DNA of 5,158 bases from Candidatus Altarchaeum sp. Lineage in GTDB: Archaea; Altiarchaeota; Altiarchaeia; Altiarchaeales; Altiarchaeaceae. Below the pieces are notes generated by a model. It did no database searches. It saw only the letters and a list, made by a program, of their open reading frames with translations, and was not told where the DNA came from. The translations under genes and the position numbers were made by a program. Below, in pieces: positions 1 to 5,094 of this stretch (the stretch's first letter is position 1; each line of letters begins with the position of its first letter). The stretch is taken from NCBI GenBank assembly GCA_018260755.1, contig JAGTWP010000017.1:8186-13343 (forward strand), written 5' to 3'.

Positions 1-60
1 ATGAATCATAAAATAATGAATCATAAAATAATGAATCATAAAATAATGAATCATAAAATA
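1..60 (+). repeat. 15-bp tandem repeat, 4 perfect copies, containing the start codon
   Basis: The unit ATGAATCATAAAATA occurs four times without a mismatch at 1-15, 16-30, 31-45 and 46-60, and may continue upstream of the window. Each copy is in frame with the surface-protein gene and encodes MNHKI, so each supplies a candidate start codon. Because the unit is a multiple of three, copy-number change would lengthen the n-region of the signal peptide without shifting frame. Recent slippage or an assembly artefact at a contig end would both produce perfect copies. Confidence 0.95.
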
Positions 61-2046
61 ATATTAGCGGTTTGTGTCATTTTGTTATTATCCGCCAGTT
101 TTTTAGAAGGAAGTTGCGAAAATGTAGGAATACAAAACATAACCTATAATGTAGATACCGGAGGTAAATTTTTTGACATCTCCTTAAAAAATTACGGCAA
201 TAATTTAACAACAGGACAAATTGAGATAAATTATAAGTGTGTTCAGTTTAATGACACATCTGTTAAAAATTTTGAAATTTCTCCGAATGAAATAAAGGAA
301 TTTGTATATTATTATGATTTCTGCAAGTGCGAGGTCTCGGCAGTCATGAATGTGAAAAATAATACAAATAAGCAAATCACACTGGCGAAAAATTTCAGCG
401 CAGTCGTGATAAATTTTGACGAATTAAATTTAGTTGTAAACGGAAAAATTTTTCCAAATTTAAATACAACATTTAAAATTTTAAGCAGCGATGTTTCGGC
501 AAAAGAAATTTATCGCGGAGATATTGTTAATGGAAAATTTTCCTTTGAACTATCAGATATAGGGAGATTTGTGCTCGTTGTTGAAAGTAAGTCGTGCAAT
601 ACATCTGAAAAATTCGAAACAAAATACAATACGCTCATAACCTTAGATACCAAAGACGGGGAGATTACAGAAGGAAAGGAGACAAAAATTTTCATTACAA
701 ATCAAAAAGGAAATCCTGTAAGCGGTGTTTTCTTGTTTTGTAATGGAATCGCATGCGGAAGAACCGACCAAAGTGGAATTTTCAAATTTTTTGCAAATAA
801 AAGTTTTATATTGAGCGTTCCCGAAACAGACTTAACATGGTCTGTAAAAAAGGAAATTGTGGTAAAAGAGCAACAGAAAATAGAAATTACAATAAAGAAG
901 GATGAAAAAGAACAGGAAAATTTTAGTGTTGGCGATTCTGCAATAATTACATTTGGAGCAAATAACTCTCCTCTTGAAAATATATACCTCAGAATAATAA
1001 AATATGGTAGCGAAATCAATAAAACGATCGTCAATACAACAATTAATGAAACAGAAAAAATTGCCCTGAATGAAGAAGGAGTCTATGAAATTTTTGCAGA
1101 AAAGGAAAATTTTAAACCGGCAAAAAAGGTCTTTACGGCAAGAAGAAATTTTGAGGTAAATTTGAAGATAGATGAAGAAAAGGAAAGGATGACAATAAAT
1201 GTATCGGATGCCATTACAAAAAAAGCCGTAAGTACTGCTATTGTTACAATTAACTCTGCAATTACAGAAAACAAAACAACAAAAGAATTGACACAAAGAG
1301 AAAAGACAGATATGGACGGCGAGATAATATTCAAATTTCCCCCGGAAAAATATAGTTTTTGTGTTGAGAAGGAAAATTATAATAAATTTTGCGAAGAGCC
1401 CTCACCAATAAGGACATTAACCCTCAGGTTAAGCAAAAATTATATCTTTGAGAATCATTATGTCGTATTTTCAAATATAACAATAACTACATTTTACACC
1501 TATAAAGATATTCAGGTTATTGCTGACAAAATTTTTGTTAAAACAGAAAGGGGAAATTTTTCAATCCTGCCAAATTATGCACAATCAAAGATATTTTTAA
1601 ATGAAACCGGAAAGTATGAAATTTATGTCACGAAAACAGGTTATAATGATGCGGTTGTAACTATTTTTGTTGAAAAGACAGATATTGAGGTCTATTTATC
1701 CGTTTCAAAAAATTTGTTGACGATAAGCCCTTCAAAACAGATAGATGAAATTAAAATAAGATGTGATAATGAAAGCAATGAAGAAATTGAACTGTGGAAT
1801 GTTACTTATGGAAAAGTAGAAATTAATAAAATAAGTGAAAAAAATTGTGAAATCGTTTTGCCCGAACAATACATGGGAAAATTTTATGTTAACAATATGC
1901 CTGTTTCGACAAATTCAACAAACAAATTTAAATTTACAATTAGGAAGGTCTATGATTATACATGGCTTTATACTGCAATAATAATCATTGTTTTGTTATC
2001 TACGCTTGTGATAGTGCAGCACAGATATAAAAAAAAGGAGAAATAA
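1..2046 (+). CDS. Membrane-anchored, secreted multi-domain beta-sandwich surface protein (unnamed)
   Basis: An extracytoplasmic protein of unknown ligand. The frame is open from base 1 (681 codons), but the functional start is probably the fourth ATG at 46: from there the protein begins MNHKI followed by a hydrophobic signal-peptide core (residues 21-35). The three earlier MNHKI copies come from a DNA tandem repeat, and the start could also lie upstream of the window. Residues 40-132 look like a CARDB-type adhesion domain; 237-273, about 308-380, 400-464 and about 480-568 look like Ig-like or carboxypeptidase-regulatory-like segments with the turn pattern TDxxGxxxF. Residues 654-673 are a transmembrane helix followed by a basic HRYKKKEK tail, giving a large outer domain and a short cytoplasmic tail. 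There are 21 N-x-S/T sequons and 11 cysteines, but no catalytic motif. Arginine is AGA/AGG in 13 of 14 cases, an archaeal-style bias. C39 is not in a good lipobox (EGSC). A role as an S-layer-associated or adhesion protein is inference. Confidence 0.75.
   Translation: MNHKIMNHKIMNHKIMNHKIILAVCVILLLSASFLEGSCENVGIQNITYNVDTGGKFFDISLKNYGNNLTTGQIEINYKCVQFNDTSVKNFEISPNEIKEFVYYYDFCKCEVSAVMNVKNNTNKQITLAKNFSAVVINFDELNLVVNGKIFPNLNTTFKILSSDVSAKEIYRGDIVNGKFSFELSDIGRFVLVVESKSCNTSEKFETKYNTLITLDTKDGEITEGKETKIFITNQKGNPVSGVFLFCNGIACGRTDQSGIFKFFANKSFILSVPETDLTWSVKKEIVVKEQQKIEITIKKDEKEQENFSVGDSAIITFGANNSPLENIYLRIIKYGSEINKTIVNTTINETEKIALNEEGVYEIFAEKENFKPAKKVFTARRNFEVNLKIDEEKERMTINVSDAITKKAVSTAIVTINSAITENKTTKELTQREKTDMDGEIIFKFPPEKYSFCVEKENYNKFCEEPSPIRTLTLRLSKNYIFENHYVVFSNITITTFYTYKDIQVIADKIFVKTERGNFSILPNYAQSKIFLNETGKYEIYVTKTGYNDAVVTIFVEKTDIEVYLSVSKNLLTISPSKQIDEIKIRCDNESNEEIELWNVTYGKVEINKISEKNCEIVLPEQYMGKFYVNNMPVSTNSTNKFKFTIRKVYDYTWLYTAIIIIVLLSTLVIVQHRYKKKEK
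2037..2040 (+). promoter_or_regulatory. Ribosome binding site GGAG ahead of the 42-codon ORF
   Basis: GGAG lies inside the last codons of the surface-protein gene, with nine bases between it and the ATG at 2050. This normal Shine-Dalgarno spacing is the main reason for listing the short downstream ORF. The purine run may simply encode the KKKEK tail. Confidence 0.4.
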
Positions 2047-2049
2047 AAA

Positions 2050-2178
2050 ATGAAAATCGTGTCTTGCTCAACCAAAGTCAAAAGAAAGAGGCACATATCA
2101 TTCTGCCTTTCTCGTAGATTTCACAAATTTTTGGACAATACTACACCGAATTGCAAATCATTCAAATTACACTATTAA
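2050..2178 (+). CDS. Small hypothetical ORF, 42 aa, basic
   Basis: A short ORF starting four bases after the surface-protein stop codon, in the same frame, with GGAG nine bases before the ATG. The product starts MKIVSCSTKVKRKRHISF, is rich in Lys, Arg, Ser and His, contains three cysteines (residues 6, 19, 35) and has no hydrophobic helix. I recognise no family. The position and ribosome binding site favour translational coupling to the upstream gene. The composition, however, is also what chance translation of this DNA would give, and it may be the start of a longer gene cut off by later rearrangement, since the inverted-repeat element begins 83 bases downstream. Confidence 0.3.
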   Translation: MKIVSCSTKVKRKRHISFCLSRRFHKFLDNTTPNCKSFKLHY

Positions 2179-2389
2179 TGTATAAAAGATATAATTTATA
2201 CATAAGAACTGATAATTTTGTGTATATGAAGAGAAAATTTACATTATTGTTTATAAATACAATAGACATGTTGCGAAATAATTTCCAATCTATTGTTATT
2301 TTAAATTTATTTAAAATCTCCGAGCAAAGCAAGGTGACAATATATTCATAATAATTTCAAATTTTTTCCATCATATTTTCCAGCATAAA

Positions 2390-2410
2390 AAACAATTTTT
2401 TAGATTGTTT
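2390..2410. repeat. Stem-loop, 7-bp AT-rich stem
   Basis: AAACAAT at 2390-2396 pairs with ATTGTTT at 2404-2410 across a 7-base loop. It is the first of three neighbouring hairpins inside the inverted-repeat element and has only one G-C pair, so alone it would be weak. Confidence 0.4.
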
Positions 2411-2424
2411 ATCTGTTGTTATTG

Positions 2425-2445
2425 TAAAAACCTCCCGGGTTTTTA
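2425..2445. terminator. Symmetric terminator-like hairpin
   Basis: TAAAAACC at 2425-2432 pairs with GGTTTTTA at 2438-2445 around a TCCCG loop, giving an 8-bp stem with A-tract and T-tract arms. Read on either strand it gives a stem followed by U residues, the form of a bidirectional terminator. It sits between the surface-protein region and fic. In an archaeon the T-tract alone may matter more than the stem, so the function is inference. Confidence 0.45.
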
Positions 2446-2451
2446 GAATAT

Positions 2452-2474
2452 TAAAAATACTTCAAATATTTTTA
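2452..2474. repeat. Stem-loop, 8-bp AT-only stem
   Basis: TAAAAATA at 2452-2459 pairs with TATTTTTA at 2467-2474 across CTTCAAA. It lies six bases after the terminator-like hairpin. All pairs are A-T, so it is weak in RNA but could extrude or bind protein as DNA. Confidence 0.35.
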
Positions 2475-2480
2475 GTGTGG

Positions 2481-2488
2481 TATAAAAT
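2481..2488 (+). promoter_or_regulatory. TATA-like box upstream of fic
   Basis: TATAAAAT lies 63 bases before the fic ATG, just inside the right-hand inverted repeat. If used as an archaeal TATA box, transcription would begin near 2508-2513, within the repeat itself, leaving a leader of about 40 bases. The region is AT-rich, so chance matches are common. Confidence 0.25.
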
Positions 2489-2551
2489 GAGGAGTATAAA
2501 CTATTTCGCAACAACTCTATTACAGAAGAAAACTTTTAACTTTTAAGAAAT

Positions 2552-3424
2552 ATGAGTAAAGTTTCAATCCGTTTTTTTAACGACCGCAAAGTTCGTGCAG
2601 TTTGGGACGAAGAAAATGCTAAATGGTGGTTTTCCGTTTTGGACATTGTCGCTGTTCTTACCGACCAAGACGAATACACTAAAACACGAAACTATTGGAA
2701 ATATCTCAAAGCCAAGTTGAAAAAAGAAAACAGCGAGTTGGTTAGTGCCACTACCCAACTGAAACTTGTCGCAAACGACGGCAAACGATATTTAACCGAT
2801 ATGCTTGATAATAGCGGAGTTATTGAACTTGGCAAACAATTCCCAAGCAAATCGGCAAATCGTTTTATTGAATGGTTTACGTACAGCGATGAAACCATTG
2901 ACGGCAAAAGCAAACATAAGGCATACGCCCTGTTTGAAAGTTCTTTTATCAACAGCATAGAAGTAGGCACAGCCAAAGGATTGCAACAGATACACGCTTA
3001 TTTGTTTGGTGGATTATATAACTTTGCCGGGCAGATAAGACAAAAAAACATTTCAAAAGGTGGCTTTCAGTTTGCGGTGGCACAATATTTAGACAATACA
3101 TTAAGGCGCATTGAACAAATGCCCGAAGATACTTTCGACCAAATTGCCGATAAATATGTGGAAATGAACATTGCACACCCATTTATGGAAGGCAATGGGC
3201 GAAGCTCACGCATTTGGCTCGATTTGATACTGAAAAAGCGTCTGAAAAAATGCGTGGATTGGAGTAAAATAAGCAAAAACGACTATCTAAATGCAATGAT
3301 AAAAAGTTCTGTAAATAGCACAGAAATAAAAAACTTGCTAAAAAATGCCTTAACCGACGAAATCAACAGCCGTGAAATGTTCATGAAAGGGATTGATTAC
3401 TCGTATTATTACGAAGAAAATTAA
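2552..3424 (+). CDS. Bro-N/Fic-domain fusion, class III (NmFic-like) protein AMP-transferase
   Basis: A predicted cytoplasmic AMPylating enzyme of 290 residues. Residues 1 to about 108 resemble the BRO/phage-antirepressor N-terminal (Bro-N) domain, with the pattern [12 protein letters not shown] (25-36), a lysine-rich helix (44-58) and [11 protein letters not shown] (74-84). The Fic domain covers about 130-267. Its catalytic motif [12 protein letters not shown] (209-220) is complete, with His209 as base and both arginines present. The target-docking flap lies near 160-182, including [14 protein letters not shown]. The C-terminal SYYYEEN (284-290) matches the inhibitory-helix position of Neisseria meningitidis Fic (SxxxEG), keeping Ser284 and Glu288 but with Glu in place of Gly at 289. 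NmFic-like enzymes AMPylate gyrase/topo IV subunits and are held off by that helix; the target here is inference. No separate antitoxin is seen or expected. There is no clear Shine-Dalgarno. The hsdR remnant starts 23 bases downstream. Arginine is CGN in 11 of 13 cases, unlike the surface gene, suggesting transfer. Confidence 0.9.
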   Translation: MSKVSIRFFNDRKVRAVWDEENAKWWFSVLDIVAVLTDQDEYTKTRNYWKYLKAKLKKENSELVSATTQLKLVANDGKRYLTDMLDNSGVIELGKQFPSKSANRFIEWFTYSDETIDGKSKHKAYALFESSFINSIEVGTAKGLQQIHAYLFGGLYNFAGQIRQKNISKGGFQFAVAQYLDNTLRRIEQMPEDTFDQIADKYVEMNIAHPFMEGNGRSSRIWLDLILKKRLKKCVDWSKISKNDYLNAMIKSSVNSTEIKNLLKNALTDEINSREMFMKGIDYSYYYEEN

Positions 3425-3433
3425 AAATAAAGA

Positions 3434-3438
3434 AAGGA
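3434..3438 (+). promoter_or_regulatory. Ribosome binding site AAGGA for the hsdR fragment
   Basis: AAGGA is followed by nine bases and then the ATG at 3448. It lies in the 23-base fic-hsdR gap and supports this start and co-transcription from fic. Confidence 0.6.
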
Positions 3439-3447
3439 TGAAATAAA

Positions 3448-3825
3448 ATGAATAAATATACCCTTGTTGCCGAGAACCCTGAAAGTACGGTGGTAACCGA
3501 TTTTCAACTAGATTACCGTCGTGAAATAAATTACCAGTTGGAAGCAGAACTTGAAAAGGCATTTATCGAACAACTGCAAACACAGGCATACGAATATTTA
3601 TCATTTACAACCAAACAGGAATTAATCGCCAACCTGCGCCTGCAATTGGAAATACTAAACAATTACCAATTTTCAGATAAAGAATGGGAACATTTTTTCA
3701 AAAGCAAAATAGCCAGTCAAAACATCGGTATAGAAGAAAAAACAAGCATAATCCAGGAGAACTACATTTAACTCTTAACCCGCGACGATGGCACTGTAAA
3801 AAATATCTATACTCCACAACGGTGA
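3448..3825 (+). pseudogene. hsdR: hsdR 5' fragment: type I restriction enzyme R subunit, nonsense-truncated
   Basis: The first 107 codons (stop TAA at 3769-3771) match the conserved N-terminus of type I restriction R subunits: YTLVAENPESTVV (4-16), EAELEKAFIEQL, YEYLSFTT, ELIANLRLQLE and IEEKTSIIQENYI. The frame stays recognisable past the stop as LLTRDDGTVKNIY to about 3810, where family members usually read a polar residue plus LxRDDGT-KNI. The TAA therefore probably arose from CAA (Gln). After KNIY the similarity is lost and the frame ends at TGA 3823-3825, so most of a protein of roughly 1,000 residues (PD-(D/E)xK nuclease, helicase motor) is missing. The 107-residue peptide ends before the nuclease residues and cannot cut DNA. 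The start has a good AAGGA site. Arginine codons are all CGN, as in fic. The combination fic-hsdR is the typical end of a type I R-M operon; hsdM and hsdS are absent from the window. Confidence 0.88.
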
Positions 3826-3861
3826 AAACTGCGCTTTTTGTAGCACATTTTTCAAACTTTC

Positions 3862-3960
3862 ATGAAATTTAACAATTACCCACAAGAGCATAAAAATCTG
3901 GGATTTGTTGGGGAAAGATTTGAAAACTCAATTTATGAAGTTGTGCAGTATAGCACCTGA
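3862..3960 (+). CDS. Short unrecognised ORF, 32 aa, possible gene remnant
   Basis: The frame starts MKFNNYPQEHKNLGFVGERF and ends at TGA 3958-3960. Its composition is mixed and protein-like rather than low complexity, and the frame continues after the stop for 12 codons (to TAA 3997-3999). I recognise no family and see no ribosome binding site. It follows directly on the broken hsdR and could be debris of another gene from the same module or a chance frame. Confidence 0.15.
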   Translation: MKFNNYPQEHKNLGFVGERFENSIYEVVQYST

Positions 3961-3991
3961 ATCGCAAACATTAAATTTGACTATTTCTTAA

Positions 3992-4000
3992 TTTTATAAT
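3992..4000 (+). promoter_or_regulatory. TATA-like box of the methionine synthase gene, probably leaderless
   Basis: TTTTATAAT is centred about 28 bases before the ATG at 4025, and the bases between (ending AACCAAAAACCAAA) hold no Shine-Dalgarno. This spacing is what an archaeal TATA box gives when transcription starts at or near the start codon, i.e. a leaderless mRNA. The same bases contain a bacterial -10 hexamer TATAAT (3995-4000), but the best -35-like TTGACT (3977-3982) is only 12 bases upstream, too close for a standard sigma-70 promoter. Confidence 0.45.
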
Positions 4001-4024
4001 CAATTAACTTAACCAAAAACCAAA

Positions 4025-5065
4025 ATGATACTTTCGGATGATATAGGCAGTTTTCCCCTGCCAAACGGAATAAGCAGAAACGAAATTTCAATCATTGCGG
4101 AATCCATTGCAAGCAAAGAAATTTCAAAAGAAAGCGAATCGTTTATCAAATTTTCAAATGTCGTTCAGGATGCAATGCTTAAAAAGGTATTCGCAAATGT
4201 TGATGCCCCGACTTATCCGCAATTCAGAGATATGATTGCTTCTTTTTACAATTTAATGGCTCAATTTCAGTCGGATGAGCCGTTTGTTATAAAAGATAAA
4301 TATGCGGTTATTCCCGAATTGCTTGTATTAAGCGACGATAAATTTAAGGAAAAATTAGAAAATTTCGGAATTGAATGTATAAATTTAAGAGTGTGCATTA
4401 CAGGTCCCGTTGATTTGTATCTTAACAAAATCGGATTTCAGATTGACGGCGAAATACTTGCCAATTTCGCAAAAAGTGTGGGAAAATTTATAAAGAACGC
4501 AATTATTGATAAAAATTTTATAAAGACAACAGTTATAGCGATTGATGAGCCGAGTGTTGGATTAAATTCAAATATGATCGCGAGCGATGATGATTTAATT
4601 AATGGCTGGAATATAGCAATTGATGCCGCAAAGAAAAACAATATTGATACGGAAATACATCTGCATTCGGTAAATAAGGTTGATACTGTCCTCAAGTCGT
4701 ATATTGATGTTATTGACGCTGATGTTGAAAATTTAAAGGACCGATATTCCCTTCAAAAAGAGGACTTAATAAAATACGACAAATTTATCCGCGTGGGAAT
4801 AGCAAAGAGTAATGTTTTTGACATTGTTGAGGATTATAAAAGGATAAACAACATTGACCTATGGCAAACAAAGAACTATGCTCAAATTTTTGAGGTTGAA
4901 ACACAAAAAGTAATTAGCGAGCGACTGAATAAAGCATACAAAATTTATGGAGAACGTATCAAATATGCAGGCCCTACATGCGGATTAGGTTCGTGGCCAA
5001 CACAGGAAACAGCATCAAAGATATTACAATATTCTTCTAATGCTGTTCATGGTGCCGGATTCTAA
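4025..5065 (+). CDS. Core (folate-independent) methionine synthase, MetE C-terminal-like, possibly MesC type
   Basis: A 346-residue single-domain TIM-barrel protein matching only the catalytic half of cobalamin-independent methionine synthase (MetE). It is predicted to methylate homocysteine to methionine in the cytosol. Motifs in order: IGSFPLP (7-13), ITGPVD (125-130), IDEPSVG (173-179), EIHLHSV (210-216), DADVE (231-235), VGIAKSNV (257-264) and GPTCGLGSWPT (316-326). It lacks the N-terminal folate-binding half, as in MesA/MesB/MesC proteins. MesA to MesC are proposed to take the methyl group from a corrinoid protein, for MesC in anaerobic archaea with the Wood-Ljungdahl pathway. The subfamily call is inference. 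His214 and Cys319 align with MetE zinc ligands, but the Cys two residues after the His is Val216 and the expected Glu (E. coli 665) falls on or near Lys238. The TATA-like spacing suggests leaderless transcription. It is unrelated to the fic-hsdR module and probably a resident gene. Full length; no frameshift seen. Confidence 0.82.
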   Translation: MILSDDIGSFPLPNGISRNEISIIAESIASKEISKESESFIKFSNVVQDAMLKKVFANVDAPTYPQFRDMIASFYNLMAQFQSDEPFVIKDKYAVIPELLVLSDDKFKEKLENFGIECINLRVCITGPVDLYLNKIGFQIDGEILANFAKSVGKFIKNAIIDKNFIKTTVIAIDEPSVGLNSNMIASDDDLINGWNIAIDAAKKNNIDTEIHLHSVNKVDTVLKSYIDVIDADVENLKDRYSLQKEDLIKYDKFIRVGIAKSNVFDIVEDYKRINNIDLWQTKNYAQIFEVETQKVISERLNKAYKIYGERIKYAGPTCGLGSWPTQETASKILQYSSNAVHGAGF

Positions 5066-5094
5066 TGCTGCAACGGATATTTAAAATAAATTTG

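Larger units (their letters stand above)
2261..2521. mobile_element. Possible MITE or transposon remnant bounded by 24-bp inverted repeats
   Basis: Bases 2261-2284 and the reverse complement of 2498-2521 agree at 21 of 24 positions, sharing AATAGA, then after a two-base mismatch the 12-base core TGTTGCGAAATA, then after one mismatch TTT. The repeats point inward and enclose 213 bases with no transposase. This size and architecture fit a miniature inverted-repeat element or an internally deleted insertion sequence. I see no target-site duplication: the bases immediately outside (…ATAC on the left, ACAG… on the right) do not match. I cannot assign an IS family. The right repeat ends 30 bases before the fic start. 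Confidence 0.5.
2179..2551. other. Gene-free AT-rich interval with inverted-repeat element
   Basis: No convincing gene lies in these 373 bases. A 66-codon frame at 2151-2351 has no ribosome binding site, low complexity and no recognisable motif, and was not accepted. The interval contains a pair of 24-bp inverted repeats, three consecutive stem-loops and a TATA-like box, listed separately. It separates the resident-looking surface gene from the restriction-module remnant and is the place where the missing hsdM and hsdS would be expected. Confidence 0.6.

Noticed and set aside
34-39. Lipoprotein signal in the surface protein (Cys39)
   Set aside because: The residues before the Cys (LEGSC) do not make a convincing lipobox, and the protein already has a C-terminal membrane anchor.
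832-1296. 154-codon minus-strand frame antisense to the surface-protein gene
   Set aside because: It is extremely rich in Phe, Cys, Ile and Tyr, as expected from reading an AT-rich gene backwards; the + strand gene has a signal peptide, domain turns and an anchor.
2151-2351. 66-codon + strand frame in the intergenic region
   Set aside because: No ribosome binding site, AT-driven composition, no recognisable motif, and it crosses the left inverted repeat.
2487-2546. 19-codon + strand frame just before fic
   Set aside because: Begins inside the TATA-like box and lies largely in the inverted repeat, with no ribosome binding site; too short to support.
3448-3825. UAA read-through or recoding in hsdR
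   Set aside because: The frame closes again at TGA 3823 and HsdR similarity is lost after about 3810, so decay explains the stop better than recoding.
3684-3872. 62-codon + strand frame overlapping the hsdR fragment
   Set aside because: It overlaps sequence whose other frame is clearly HsdR (through RDDGTVKNIY), so it is an out-of-frame shadow.
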